A stretch of 64,000 nt of DNA from Acetatifactor muris. GTDB taxonomy: Bacteria > Bacillota > Clostridia > Lachnospirales > Lachnospiraceae. Every line of letters starts with the position of its first letter. The stretch's first letter is position 1. The stretch spans positions 62,001-126,000 of the forward strand of contig NZ_JANJZD010000012.1 of assembly GCF_024623325.1 (NCBI RefSeq), written 5' to 3'. The translations under genes and the position numbers were made by a program. Shown piece by piece: positions 51,920 through 61,857 of the stretch. The notes under the pieces are model-generated. The model was not told where the DNA came from, did no database searches, and worked only from the letters and a program-made list of their open reading frames with translations.

Positions 51920-54511
51920 TTACTGCCTCTGCCGGTATCTCAGCCGGCTCATGACCTTAAACATTTTCCCGATGTCTACCGGCTTTGCCAGATGTTCATC
52001 CATGCCGGCGTCCTTTGCCAGTGCGATATCTTCTTCAAATGTGTTCGCCGACAGCGCTATAATGGGCACAGAACCCGCGTCTGAACGGTCCAGGGCGCGC
52101 ATCACACGGGTTGCCTCATATCCGCTCATAACCGGCATCATCAAATCCATGAGCACACAGTCAAATGTTCCCGGAGGGGACGCCGTGAACGCATCCACGG
52201 CAGCTTTTCCGTCGTTGGCAGTCACGACTTCTGCCCCCGCCTCCTTCAGCATGAATTCTACGATTTCACAGTTGAGCTCGTTATCTTCCACCAGAAGGAC
52301 ACGCATCCCCGCAATATTGCTCTGCAGGTTCTGTTCCACAGCCACAGGCTGGATACTTTCAGCCTCATCGATCTGAATGGGCAGGGTAATCTGAACCATG
52401 CTCCCTATGCCGGGCTGACTGTCTATCTCAACGGTCCCCTTCATCTGATCTACCAGCTTCTTTACGATGGACATACCAAGTCCCACACCATTATAGTTGG
52501 TTCTTGCGTCCTGATGTTCCTGGGTGAAAGGCTCGAAAATGTGTTTTTTGAAGTCATTTCCGATGCCGATTCCGGTATCTTCGATCTCAAAACGGTAATT
52601 TTCAATTTCGCCCTGGCAGTCGTTTTCCTTTACTCGAACAAATACGGAACCGTGAGGGCGGTTATATTTCAGCGCGTTATCAATGACATTCATCAGGATC
52701 TGCTTCAGGTACAGGGGATTTCCGATCAGCCTGCTGTGCTGCAGGCCGGCCTTTTCCATTATCAGTCGGATTCCCGCCTCCTCCGCTTGGGGAGACAGGA
52801 TCGTGATGCAGTCTTCCAGTATATCGTGAAGGTCAAAAGGATCTTCCACCGCGGCAGGCCTTCCGGTTTCCAGCCTGCTGACCTGAAGAACGTCGTTCAC
52901 CAGGGACAGCAGATGCTCTGTCGAAACGCGGATTTTTTTGCGGCATGATTTCTGACGTTCCAAATCATCCGGACTTTTCTCCAGGATGGCCAGCATTCCC
53001 AGAATCCCGTTGATGGGGGTGCGGAGATCGTGGGACATATGGGAAAGGAATTCGCTTTTGGCCGAATTTGCCCGTCTTACCTTCTCCAGAAGCTCCATGA
53101 TGGACTGCTCCTGTTTCTTTCTCGTCATCATGGTCTCTGTGATATCCTGATGATATCCGTTCAGGCAGGCGCCCTGCTTTTTGAAGGTCCTGTCCGGCAC
53201 ACCGCCGCAGCGGACATATATTTTCCCAAGCTTCGGATGATTCCAGGGGTAGATTACCTCGGAACGTCCCGTTTCCAATATCTCCCGCACCGAATCCTGC
53301 ACCATCTCCACATAGTCAGGCTCTATATTTTCAAACCAGAATCGGTAACACGCCTCCGGCTCGATTTCGTCCGATACACCCAGAAGGAGCCGCATGGTTC
53401 GATCCGCATACATCCTGGGGCGGCAGCCTTCCTCCAGCTCAATGGTCCAGATGCCGGTTTTGGCTCCCTCCAGAATGTCCTCCAGGCTTTTTCTTGCCTC
53501 CAGCTTGTATTTCTCCTCCTGCTCCACCACGGCATTGACATCCCGCAGAGCGAAAATTGCGCAGTTTTCTTCTGCTTTCTCCGTGGCGGAAAAGTGGATT
53601 TCCAGATGCTTAAGTCCCCAGGGATTATCCTTTACCTGGTAACGGACATAGAACTTTTTCCTTGTTCTGAGCTGGGCAAGCACATAATCTTTTTTCGTCA
53701 CGGCACGGAGCCGCTCCTGGTCCCGGGGGACTACATTATGGAAAATATACAGCTCCATAGCCGCCTGATAGCCATCCGCAAAATGAATAGCTCCATCCAT
53801 GCTCATCTGTTCGCTGTCTCTGTATATCTCGCATTGTCCTGTGTTGAAGTTCACCTGATAGATGCCCAGGTAGTCCACGCTGAGGGCGTGGAGAACATTA
53901 TAGTTCCTCTTTTGAAGCTCGCGGACCAGATTCCGCCGTTTCAGAGAGGATACGATAAAGTACGCAGCAGTCTGAAGCATATTTGACGCATATTCCAGCG
54001 ACTTTGCAGGGGGATTATCCACACCGTAAAAGCCGATGAGATTCTGGCCGTTATAGAGGGGAACCACCACAAGAGAATGGATGTTTTGCCGCTTCAGATT
54101 CTCATACTGAAGGGGGTCAGTCTCCCGGATATCTTCCAGGCATTCGATGACAATGTACCTGCCAATACTGAACTTCCGATACCAGCTTGCACACACCTCC
54201 GGGGGAACATTCTGAAGGTTTTCCTTTTCCGGTTCTACCCCGTCAGCCACCCACTCATAGGTGTTGTCGTCACAGCCGGACTCATTCTGCTCAAATATAT
54301 AGGTCCGTTCTCCGGCCAGCGCTTTTCCCAGATGTTCCAGCAGCACTTCCAGCGACTGGTCCGGGGTCTCCTCCAGCAGAGCGACACGAAGACCCTCATT
54401 GATGACGGCTTCCAGATTCTGAACGTTGCGCATGCCGCTGTGCTGCTCACAGCTTCCACCGCCCGACGTCCCACTGTCTGCCTGTTCATAAATCTTCCTT
54501 GAATAATCCAT
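51920..54511 (-). CDS. Hybrid sensor histidine kinase (GAF, PAS, kinase, receiver)
   Basis: About 863 residues from ATG 54511 (MDYSRKIYEQADSGT), which has GGAGGGCAGGCGT upstream; ATG 54526 is an in-frame alternative. A GAF-like domain (NEGLRVALLEETPDQSLEVL, IHSLVVVPLYNGQNLIGFYG) is followed by two PAS-like regions, the H-box SHMSHDLRTPINGILGM, ATPase boxes (MNVIDNALKYNRPHG, EDTGIGIGNDF, GVGLGMSIV) and an intact receiver (CVLMDLMMPVMSG, HLAKPVD). There is no membrane helix, so sensing is cytoplasmic. The 49303 kinase starts 35 bp after its stop, so the two are in one operon. Confidence 0.93.
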   Translation of the reverse strand: MDYSRKIYEQADSGTSGGGSCEQHSGMRNVQNLEAVINEGLRVALLEETPDQSLEVLLEHLGKALAGERTYIFEQNESGCDDNTYEWVADGVEPEKENLQNVPPEVCASWYRKFSIGRYIVIECLEDIRETDPLQYENLKRQNIHSLVVVPLYNGQNLIGFYGVDNPPAKSLEYASNMLQTAAYFIVSSLKRRNLVRELQKRNYNVLHALSVDYLGIYQVNFNTGQCEIYRDSEQMSMDGAIHFADGYQAAMELYIFHNVVPRDQERLRAVTKKDYVLAQLRTRKKFYVRYQVKDNPWGLKHLEIHFSATEKAEENCAIFALRDVNAVVEQEEKYKLEARKSLEDILEGAKTGIWTIELEEGCRPRMYADRTMRLLLGVSDEIEPEACYRFWFENIEPDYVEMVQDSVREILETGRSEVIYPWNHPKLGKIYVRCGGVPDRTFKKQGACLNGYHQDITETMMTRKKQEQSIMELLEKVRRANSAKSEFLSHMSHDLRTPINGILGMLAILEKSPDDLERQKSCRKKIRVSTEHLLSLVNDVLQVSRLETGRPAAVEDPFDLHDILEDCITILSPQAEEAGIRLIMEKAGLQHSRLIGNPLYLKQILMNVIDNALKYNRPHGSVFVRVKENDCQGEIENYRFEIEDTGIGIGNDFKKHIFEPFTQEHQDARTNYNGVGLGMSIVKKLVDQMKGTVEIDSQPGIGSMVQITLPIQIDEAESIQPVAVEQNLQSNIAGMRVLLVEDNELNCEIVEFMLKEAGAEVVTANDGKAAVDAFTASPPGTFDCVLMDLMMPVMSGYEATRVMRALDRSDAGSVPIIALSANTFEEDIALAKDAGMDEHLAKPVDIGKMFKVMSRLRYRQRQ

Positions 54512-54784
54512 ACGCCTGCCCTCCATATAGACCGCTTTTCGGCCATATTCACCACATCTGCAGAATCCGCAGCGCCTGTGTCATAATACCATATGCCCAC
54601 AATCACGTCAATATGGAGGAGCTTTGCCGGCAGGCCATCGACAGAATGGCGGACTGCGCATTATGAGACTGGATTCGACCACCGGGACTGACATGGGAGC
54701 ATATATGTGAGGAAACAGAAGCTACAGTGCAACAGATGACTTGTTTTCCTGGGTTTCTGACAATCATTTTACAATGAATTCTGC

Positions 54785-54817
54785 TATACTGCAAGTAGCT
54801 TCTGTCAGAGAACAGAA
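54785..54817 (+). promoter_or_regulatory. Promoter and possible operator of the ThuA/oxidoreductase operon
   Basis: TGC plus TATACT (54785-54790) forms an extended -10 without a clear -35. Directly downstream the inverted repeat TTCTGT-N6-ACAGAA (54800-54817) could be a repressor site over the transcription start. The rest of the 347-bp divergent gap 54512-54858 shows no gene. Confidence 0.4.
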
Positions 54818-54858
54818 ACAGTTCAGCTAAAGGCGGCGAGAAACAAGGAGGGACTCTT

Positions 54859-55590
54859 ATGGAGACGAAGAGACAGGCACTGATTTTCCAGGGCGGATGG
54901 GATGGCCACGAGCCGGTACTGGTGGCCCGGCGTTTTAAGGGAATGCTGGAGAGACACGGCTATACCTGTCAGGTGTATGACAGTCAGGATATCCTGGCGG
55001 ACGGTGAGAAACTAATGGAGATGGACTTGATTGTTCCCTGCTGGACCATGGGAGAGATCAAGCCGGAGTACCGCAGAAATATCAGCCTGGCAGTGGCGGC
55101 GGGAACAGGGCTGGCCGGGTGCCACGGCGGAATGTGCGATGCGTTCCGGCAGGATGTGGAATGGCAATTTATGACTGGGGGACAGTGGGTCAGCCATCCG
55201 GGCGGAGACGGAATCGACTATACGGTGAACATCTGTAAGGGATCCAGCCCTATTGTGGAGGGCCTGGAGGATTTCCCTGTGTGCAGCGAACATTATTATC
55301 TCCATGTGGATCCGGCGGTTGAAGTGCTGGCCACCACCAGATTTCCGGTGGTGAACTATTACCACATTTCCAATAAAGTGGTTGACATGCCGGTGGCCTG
55401 GACGAAATTCTGGGGGAACGGCAGGGTGTTCTACTGTTCGCTGGGACATCATGACGATGTGTTTGAGAAATTCCCCAACGCGGGGATTCTGATGGAGAGA
55501 GGCCTGGTGTGGGCGGCGGAAGGCAAGGCGTACGCGGCGGACCGGGGACTGACCACGGAACGTTTTGAGAATAGCGCAAAAATGTATTGA
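54859..55590 (+). CDS. ThuA-like protein
   Basis: A 243-residue protein starting METKRQALIFQGGWDGHE after AAGGAGGGACTCTT. It shows the ThuA (class I glutamine-amidotransferase-like) fold: a first strand ending in GGWDGHEP, then AGTGLAGCHGGMCDAF in the elbow position, SEHYYLHVDPAVEVLATT and FWGNGRVFYCSLGHH. ThuA proteins sit in sugar-catabolic operons, often beside Gfo/Idh/MocA oxidoreductases as here, and are connected with oxidation of disaccharides to keto-sugars. The next gene starts 49 bp downstream. Confidence 0.9.
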   Translation: METKRQALIFQGGWDGHEPVLVARRFKGMLERHGYTCQVYDSQDILADGEKLMEMDLIVPCWTMGEIKPEYRRNISLAVAAGTGLAGCHGGMCDAFRQDVEWQFMTGGQWVSHPGGDGIDYTVNICKGSSPIVEGLEDFPVCSEHYYLHVDPAVEVLATTRFPVVNYYHISNKVVDMPVAWTKFWGNGRVFYCSLGHHDDVFEKFPNAGILMERGLVWAAEGKAYAADRGLTTERFENSAKMY

Positions 55591-55639
55591 TACAGAGACA
55601 TTCGGGCAGCGGTGTATCAAGAGAGAGGATGGAAAATTT

Positions 55640-56746
55640 ATGGAGAAAGTGAAAATAGGCGTACTGGGAACAGGGGCTATCAGCGGCATTTATTTCAAGA
55701 ATCTCACAGGCCTGTTTCAGGAAGTAGAGGTTGTCGGTGTCTGCGACCTTTTTCGGGAGAAGGCGGAGGAAGCCGCAAAAGAATATAGTATTCCCAAAGT
55801 GTACGATACCATGGAGGAAATGCTGGCGGATGAGGAAATAGAAATTGTTCTGAATCTGACCCGTCCCAACGAACATTTTACGACCACAAAGGCAGCTCTG
55901 GAGGCGGGTAAGCATGTGTACAGTGAGAAGCCCCTGGCGGCCACTTATGAGGAGGGCGCAGAGCTGGCGGCACTGGCGAAGGAAAAAGGGCTTCTGCTGG
56001 GCGGAGCGCCGGATACTTTCCTGGGTGCAGGCATTCAGACCTGCCGGAGGCTGATTGACGACGGATTGATTGGGGATGTCATCGGCGCGGAAGCGAGAAT
56101 GGTCTGTCATGGTCATGAGAGCTGGCATCCCGCGCCGGAGTTCTATTATCAGTACGGCGGCGGGCCAATGATGGACATGGGGCCTTACTATATGACAGCG
56201 CTGGTGAATCTGGTGGGAAGGGTGAAGGAAATCACAGGGATGACCGGACGGGCTTTTGAACAGAGAATCATCACCAGCCAGCCGAAAAAGGGAACGGTGG
56301 TGGACGTGGAAGTGCCCACCTATACCACAGGACTGCTGAGATTCGAGAACGGAGCCATCGGAACAGTGCTCACCACTTTTGACGTTTACTATGACCGTCA
56401 GGCCTTTCTGGAGATTTACGGGACGAAGGGGACGCTGCGTGTGCCGGATCCCAATGGTTTCGGAGGAAGTATCTGGCTGCTTCGGCCGGAGGACGGAAGC
56501 TTTAAGGAGATGCCTCTTCTGTATGACTATAAAGAGAACAGCAGAGGGCTGGGACTGGCGGATATGGCGAAGGCCCTGCGGGAGAAACGGGAATTCCGCG
56601 CAGACGTACAGCAGACGCTTCATGTGCTGGAGATTCTCACCACCTTTGAGAAGAGCAGCGCAGAGGGGCGCTGCATAGAGCTTGTCTCCCCGTATCAGAG
56701 GAGAGACGCCATGAAGAATCTGCCGGTTTCCGGGGTGCTGGACTGA
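55640..56746 (+). CDS. Gfo/Idh/MocA-family oxidoreductase
   Basis: A 368-residue protein from ATG 55640 (MEKVKIGVLGTGAISG) with AGAGAGGATGG upstream. The Rossmann loop GVLGTGAISG and the catalytic-lysine motif KHVYSEKPLAATYEE are intact, followed by ETFMGAG-like GGAPDTFLGAGIQTCRRL and the substrate-domain sequence GGGPMMDMGPYYMTALVNL. These enzymes oxidise sugars or polyols with NAD(P). Operonic with ThuA. It ends 51 bp from the convergent kinase stop. Confidence 0.93.
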   Translation: MEKVKIGVLGTGAISGIYFKNLTGLFQEVEVVGVCDLFREKAEEAAKEYSIPKVYDTMEEMLADEEIEIVLNLTRPNEHFTTTKAALEAGKHVYSEKPLAATYEEGAELAALAKEKGLLLGGAPDTFLGAGIQTCRRLIDDGLIGDVIGAEARMVCHGHESWHPAPEFYYQYGGGPMMDMGPYYMTALVNLVGRVKEITGMTGRAFEQRIITSQPKKGTVVDVEVPTYTTGLLRFENGAIGTVLTTFDVYYDRQAFLEIYGTKGTLRVPDPNGFGGSIWLLRPEDGSFKEMPLLYDYKENSRGLGLADMAKALREKREFRADVQQTLHVLEILTTFEKSSAEGRCIELVSPYQRRDAMKNLPVSGVLD

Positions 56747-56797
56747 CGCTTTATCTACACAGCAATTCCGACAATGCCGGGCTGAGACAGTAATGAT

Positions 56798-58540
56798 TTA
56801 CGAAGAGGGCAGGCGGAACCACACTACGGTTCCCATGCCCTCTTTGCTGTGTATATGGAGCATACTTTCCGGCGAGTAGGTGAGAAGGAGCCGCTGGCAG
56901 CAGTTGGGCAGGCCGATATGGGCGGAGGTGTATTCCAGGTCACTGTCCTGAAGCCGCCGCCGTATCTCCTGAAGCCTGTCCGGGGGGATGCCGGAGCCGT
57001 TGTCGCAGATACGGATCTCTATAGCCGCTTCACGGTACTTTTTCCGGACAGTAATCTTGATACGGCCGTTTCCCGGAGTCTGCTTCAGGCCGTGAACGAT
57101 GGCATTCTCTACAACAGGCTGCAGCAGAAGCCGCGGAATCCTGGTTTCGGCAAGGCTTTCGTCTGTGTCCCAGATAACCTGAAAACCGTTTTCATACCGG
57201 GCCTGCTGGATTTCTATATATTTGCGGCAATGTTCCAGCTCCTCGTCCAGGGTGACGAAGGTACTGGGGGATTCCAGGGAGAATCTCATGATATCGGAGA
57301 GATTCTCCACCATCTGATTGGCATGGGTCTGCCTGCCTTTTGTCAGAGCCAGAATTTCATAGTTGATGGTCTGCAGAGTGTTGTACAGAAAATGTGGATT
57401 AATCTGGTATTGCAGCGCCTGGAGCTGAGCCGTCTGCAGCCGCAGCTTTCGCTCGGACAGCTGAATCTGCAGATAATTATTCTCCAGGAAAATGCGAATG
57501 ATGTTGTGCAGAATCTGAGAATACATATCCCGGGTATTGTATTCCACTTCTGGCAAAGGCTCTTTTTTGGCCGCACTGTCCAGGAGACTGACAATCTGAT
57601 TTAACTGGTGATAGCTGTTCAGAGACAAGATGTAGGCGAGAACTACGGTAATCAGCGCGATCATCAGGGTGATGGTGACCGTGAGCTGAGCGTTCTGAAT
57701 GGCGGAACGATACAGTATTCTGTTGGGTACTGCCGTCACAAGGCGAAGACCATATTCCGGATATTCCCCGGTGTGGACCAGATGACGGCTTACGAAAGTG
57801 TCGTCCAGGAAGGCTTCTTTCCATACATTCGATTCTTCATCGGGAAGCCGGGCATTGTGAACCAGGATATGGTTGTCCGAGTCCAGAAGAAAGAGGATCT
57901 GTGACTCATAAAACAGCATGGAGTCATAGGTCTGGCGTATATTTTCAGCCGAAAAGTTAATGACGCTTCCCCCTTCAAAGTTATGAAAAGTGTTGAAGAC
58001 TGTCAGAACCTGACGGGGGGTCTCAAAGGGATAATCGGTTTTGACCCGGGCGCAGAGCCACTGTCCGGTGCCGCCGGAGGACAGCATGTCCACCCATTCC
58101 CGGTCGGTGAGGCTATCCAGGAAGACGAAATTGCCCGTCGAGGTATAGACTCTGTCCAGAGAATTCGGAAGATGAAGATAGATGGAGTCTATCAGAGTAT
58201 TGGAGTAGACAATGGAATTAATAAAAGAGGAGAAGTGCCGGAAAGCAATCATTTCAGGGTATTGAATGGCTTTGCTGTTCATCATACGGCTCAGGCTGGA
58301 GAGCAGCTGATTGCTCTCTATATACACATTTACCGCCTTGCTTTCATCGGTGAGAGAATTCAGATGTTCCGCCGCCAGGCTGACTGTGTTTTCCAGTCTC
58401 CGACGGGCGTCGTGTTCTACATCCCGCCAGGAGAAATACACCATCAGAGAGCCCAGAAGCAGTGTGGGCAGAACAAATGCACTGAACAGAATGAGAAAAT
58501 TTTTCTTCACAAACTGTTTTTTCACATTAACAGTCTTCAT
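56798..58540 (-). CDS. YesM-like sensor histidine kinase
   Basis: A 580-residue kinase from ATG 58540 (MKTVNVKKQFVKKNF). Membrane helix one lies at about 13-38. A large outside sensor domain follows (YSNTLIDSIYLHLPNSLDRV), then a second helix near 270-295, a HAMP-like segment, the His-kinase domain QLQALQYQINPHFLYNTLQT and ATPase boxes (LLQPVVENAIVHGLKQ, CDNGSGIPPDRL, HIGLPNCCQRL). This architecture is used by Firmicutes to sense oligosaccharides, often through an importer's binding protein. It overlaps the end of the regulator gene by 14 bp. Confidence 0.93.
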   Translation of the reverse strand: MKTVNVKKQFVKKNFLILFSAFVLPTLLLGSLMVYFSWRDVEHDARRRLENTVSLAAEHLNSLTDESKAVNVYIESNQLLSSLSRMMNSKAIQYPEMIAFRHFSSFINSIVYSNTLIDSIYLHLPNSLDRVYTSTGNFVFLDSLTDREWVDMLSSGGTGQWLCARVKTDYPFETPRQVLTVFNTFHNFEGGSVINFSAENIRQTYDSMLFYESQILFLLDSDNHILVHNARLPDEESNVWKEAFLDDTFVSRHLVHTGEYPEYGLRLVTAVPNRILYRSAIQNAQLTVTITLMIALITVVLAYILSLNSYHQLNQIVSLLDSAAKKEPLPEVEYNTRDMYSQILHNIIRIFLENNYLQIQLSERKLRLQTAQLQALQYQINPHFLYNTLQTINYEILALTKGRQTHANQMVENLSDIMRFSLESPSTFVTLDEELEHCRKYIEIQQARYENGFQVIWDTDESLAETRIPRLLLQPVVENAIVHGLKQTPGNGRIKITVRKKYREAAIEIRICDNGSGIPPDRLQEIRRRLQDSDLEYTSAHIGLPNCCQRLLLTYSPESMLHIHSKEGMGTVVWFRLPSS

Positions 58541-59261
58541 AGGATCCACCGCCTTTGTATTCTCTGGGCGAGCAGCCGTAAAAGCTGCGAAACGCTCTCG
58601 TAAAATTCTTCGGGTCTTCATACCCCAGCTTTTCCGCAATCTGATAGACTTTGAGAACGCCGTCGGAAAGCATTTTGCCGGCACAGCTCATTTTGGCTTC
58701 CAGAATAAACTGGGAAAGGTTCTGTCCGGTCTGCTGTTTGTACAGAGAGGACAGATAGCCGGGACTCAGTCTTACCTTTGCGGCAGCGCTTTTCAGGGAG
58801 GCCCCTGGCAGGTCCTCCAGGATAGACTGATTTACCTTGTCCACAATGGTCTGGTAATAGCAGACGGGTGCGGAGGGAGCGTCTGACCGGGCCATGTCCA
58901 GAATTCCCCGTATTTTATGGAAAACATCCAGCAGCTCCTGATATTTGACCGGTTTCAGGATATAATCATAGACATTATAGTGCAGGGCCTGTCTGGCATA
59001 CTGAAAATCGGCATATCCGCTTAAAAACACAATTACCGTAGAGGTACCGGCCAGCTTTTGTGCCAGTTCGATTCCGCTCATCACCGGCATGGAGATATCA
59101 GTGAGCACCACATCCAAATGGTTATTCTGCATATATTCCCATAGTTCCTGACCGTTCCGGGCCTGCACACAGATGGTAAAGCCCATGTCTTCCCAGGGAT
59201 AGAATTCCCGGAGGCCGGTTACTATTTTGGGTTCGTCATCAGCTATACCAAGTTTATACAT
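58527..59261 (-). CDS. YesN-like response regulator (receiver plus AraC-type DNA-binding domain)
   Basis: A 244-residue protein from ATG 59261 (MYKLGIADDEPKIVTGL), 6 bp after AAGGAG. The receiver has phospho-acceptor Asp55 (VVLTDISMPVMSG) and lysine in YILKPVKYQ. The AraC domain contains VRLSPGYLSSLYKQQTG and VYQIAEKLGYEDPKNFTRAF. It is much shorter than typical YesN proteins (about 400-530 residues) because the middle spacer is missing. It is divergent from the sugar importer at 59618, its probable target. A minus-strand TTGACA at 59401-59406, 17 bp from a weak -10, may be its promoter. Confidence 0.92.
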   Translation of the reverse strand: MYKLGIADDEPKIVTGLREFYPWEDMGFTICVQARNGQELWEYMQNNHLDVVLTDISMPVMSGIELAQKLAGTSTVIVFLSGYADFQYARQALHYNVYDYILKPVKYQELLDVFHKIRGILDMARSDAPSAPVCYYQTIVDKVNQSILEDLPGASLKSAAAKVRLSPGYLSSLYKQQTGQNLSQFILEAKMSCAGKMLSDGVLKVYQIAEKLGYEDPKNFTRAFRSFYGCSPREYKGGGSYEDC

Positions 59262-59478
59262 TTTTTCACTCCTTATCCTTTTTGCCGTCATGTCGTTGAG
59301 ATTGACTGTCAGGCCTGCTGTTCCCCTGACGGCCTGCTCAAACTGCCGTCCGGAAAACTGTGATAACTGTTACTCTATTTTCAGGGATGGAAGGCAGATT
59401 TGTCAATTGGTAATTGTTCGGTAATTTGGCTGCGCAATCGTATAAAATGACACTTTTTCAGATGTAACGCAACTATTA

Positions 59479-59507
59479 TTGCACTGTTTCCCATGGTAGG
59501 ATAAGAT
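59479..59507 (+). promoter_or_regulatory. Promoter of the sugar ABC importer operon
   Basis: -35 TTGCAC (59479-59484), 17-bp spacer, -10 TAAGAT (59502-59507). The leader to ATG 59618 is about 104 nt. Upstream, GGTAATTGTTCGGTAATTT (from 59409) is a short direct repeat, GGTAATT twice 11 bp apart, a candidate site for the divergently encoded YesN-like regulator. No gene is seen elsewhere in the 356-bp gap 59262-59617. Confidence 0.55.
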
Positions 59508-59617
59508 TACCGGCAGCCGTCAAAAGGAGTGGCAGTCCACACAGGTTACGGGATTGCTGCCAACAGCTGACGGCACTGCCGGGAAAGTAAAAACAGGATG
59601 AAAAGAGGAGGAGACGT

Positions 59618-60922
59618 ATGAAAATGAAACGAAGGATCTGTTCGGTGTGTGTGCTGGCCATGCTGACAATTCTGCTCACAGGCTGTCAGGGCAAAAAGGA
59701 GGAGCCGATTACACTGCGGTTTTCCTGGTGGGGTGGAGACACCAGACATGAGGCCACCATCAAAGCCATCGAGCGGTACATGGAGCTGAATGAAAATGTG
59801 GTGATTGAGTATGAGTACATGGGATTTGATTCTTACTATCAGAAACTTCTGACACAAATGTCAGGTGGTACCCAGCCGGAAATTGTATCTGTGGACTATA
59901 AATGGATTGGGGATCTGAGTGCGCAGGGGAAACCGTTTCTGAATATCAACGATATCTCTGACCAGATTGATCTCTCAGCCTTTGACAGAGATTTTATTGA
60001 CAATTACTGCGGACAGGACGGATATCTCATCGGGGTTCCCTGCGGAATCAACGGCAGGGGGGCGCTGTATAACACAGAATTTTTCGAAAAATACGGGCTG
60101 ACAGCTTCCAATGACTGGGACTGGGAGGAGCTTCTGGAAGCGGGAGAGAAGGTGCATGGACAGGATGAGAACGCGCATCTGCTGTTTCTCACCAACGATG
60201 TGCTGGTCTATGTGACCAGAGATCTCATCAAACAAAAATACGGCGAAAATATGATTAATGACAGGTATGAGCTGATGTGTACACCGGAGGACCTGGTGGA
60301 ATGCATGGAGATGGTACGGAGACTGGTGGAGACTGGCACCATGCCGCCTTTCGAGGAAAGTGTTCTGTATGAGACCGTATTTGCGGACCAGATTCCCAAC
60401 TGGCTGGAAGGCAGCTGGGGCATGACGGTTCTGAGTGCTTCCAATCTGCCTTCCATCGTGTCGGCATCGCCCTTTGAAATCGACACCATGAGATGGGTGG
60501 TGAAAGAGGGCGCAAAGGATTCCTCCATCACCATAGCACCTACCATGATGCTGGCCATTCCCACAGCCTGTGCCCATCCGGAAGAGGCGGCCGCCTTTAT
60601 CAACTGGTTTATGAATGACCCGGAGGCCATCCAGATTACCGGGGATACCAGAGGAATCCCGGCCAACAGTAAGGCCAGAGAGCAGCTGGAAAAGGACGGA
60701 CTGATTTCTCCCCAGGTATCCTCCATGCTGGAGCAGGCGCTGGCGGACGGCGGAAGCCCGGAGAACGGCCCCACATTGAATGCGGAGTGCGCGGCGGTAA
60801 TCAGTGATTATTCTCACAAGGTGGGATATGGGGAGATGGAGCCGGAGGAAGCGGGGCAGAAGCTCTATGAGGATCTGGTGTATACGTTGGAGAAACTGAA
60901 GAAGGGAAATGCGGAGCAATGA
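59618..60922 (+). CDS. Sugar ABC transporter substrate-binding lipoprotein
   Basis: A 434-residue protein starting MKMKRRICSVCVLAML after AGAGGAGGAGACGT. The signal peptide ends in lipobox LLTGC with the lipid-bearing Cys at 23. Family-1 solute-binding features: ITLRFSWWGGDTRHEATI, YYQKLLTQMSGGTQPEIVSVD, then YNTEFFEKYGLT and INWFMNDPEAIQITGDTRGIP. It should capture an oligosaccharide outside the membrane and hand it to the two permeases that follow. No ATPase is encoded here, which is usual for importers that share a common MsmX-type ATPase. Confidence 0.94.
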   Translation: MKMKRRICSVCVLAMLTILLTGCQGKKEEPITLRFSWWGGDTRHEATIKAIERYMELNENVVIEYEYMGFDSYYQKLLTQMSGGTQPEIVSVDYKWIGDLSAQGKPFLNINDISDQIDLSAFDRDFIDNYCGQDGYLIGVPCGINGRGALYNTEFFEKYGLTASNDWDWEELLEAGEKVHGQDENAHLLFLTNDVLVYVTRDLIKQKYGENMINDRYELMCTPEDLVECMEMVRRLVETGTMPPFEESVLYETVFADQIPNWLEGSWGMTVLSASNLPSIVSASPFEIDTMRWVVKEGAKDSSITIAPTMMLAIPTACAHPEEAAAFINWFMNDPEAIQITGDTRGIPANSKAREQLEKDGLISPQVSSMLEQALADGGSPENGPTLNAECAAVISDYSHKVGYGEMEPEEAGQKLYEDLVYTLEKLKKGNAEQ

Positions 60923-60946
60923 CGGAAGTGCGGAAGGGAGTGGACG

Positions 60947-61852
60947 ATGAGACAGAACAGAACGAAACATCAGTATAGAAAGGGTGACTATGCAGCATTT
61001 CTGTACATTGCGCCATGGATCATCGGATTTCTGGTATTTCAGGCCTATCCTCTGGCAGCCTCGTTTTTTTACTCCTTTACGGATCTTTCCATGCTGAAGT
61101 CCTGGGATTTTATCGGCCTGGAAAACTTTCGGGAAATTTTTACCCATGACAGGATTTTTGTGCAGTCACTGAAAGTGACAGTGCTGTATGTTGTCGTTTC
61201 CGTGCCGCTGAAGCTGGCGTTTGCATTGTTGATTGCCATGCTGCTGAATATGAAGGTCCGGGGCATCGGCGCATTTAAGGTACTATATTATCTGCCGTCC
61301 ATTCTGGGCGGCAGTGTGGGAATATCCATATTGTGGAGGTTCCTTTTTAACAGGAACGGCCTGATCAATCTGATGCTGGGAAAGCTGGGAATTACGGCTG
61401 TAGACTGGCTGGGAAGTCCGCGGAATGCGCTGTTTACCATCAGCATGCTGTCAGTGTGGCAGTTCGGCTCTTCCATGGTGCTGTTTCTGGCGGCGCTGAA
61501 ACAGATTCCCCGGGATTTGTATGAGGCGGCGGAGGTGGATGGCGCGGGAAAGGTAAAAATGTTCTTTCGGATTACAGTGCCCATGATTACACCCATTATC
61601 CTTTTCAATATTATTATGCAGATGATTAACGCGTTTCAGGAGTTCGCGGCACCCTTCCTGATTACGAAAGGCGGACCGCTGAAATCCACTTATCTGTATG
61701 GGATGATGCTGTATGACAACAGCTTTACCTATCTGAAGATGGGATATTCTTCGGCCCTTTCCTGGATTATGTTTGTCATCATCATGGCACTTACCGCGTT
61801 GATTTTCCGGTCATCGGAATACTGGGCTTTCTATCAGGACGGAGGAAACTAA
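60947..61852 (+). CDS. Sugar ABC transporter permease (MalF/UgpA type)
   Basis: A 301-residue protein starting MRQNRTKHQYRKGDYAAF after GGAAGGGAGTGGACG. Six membrane helices are visible. The cytoplasmic EAA loop reads LYEAAEVDGAGKVKMFFRITVPMI, the docking site for the ATPase. N-terminal IAPWIIGFLVFQAYPLAASFFYS is typical of the MalF/UgpA group. It lies 24 bp after the binding-protein gene. Confidence 0.95.
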   Translation: MRQNRTKHQYRKGDYAAFLYIAPWIIGFLVFQAYPLAASFFYSFTDLSMLKSWDFIGLENFREIFTHDRIFVQSLKVTVLYVVVSVPLKLAFALLIAMLLNMKVRGIGAFKVLYYLPSILGGSVGISILWRFLFNRNGLINLMLGKLGITAVDWLGSPRNALFTISMLSVWQFGSSMVLFLAALKQIPRDLYEAAEVDGAGKVKMFFRITVPMITPIILFNIIMQMINAFQEFAAPFLITKGGPLKSTYLYGMMLYDNSFTYLKMGYSSALSWIMFVIIMALTALIFRSSEYWAFYQDGGN

Positions 61853-61857
61853 GGCAT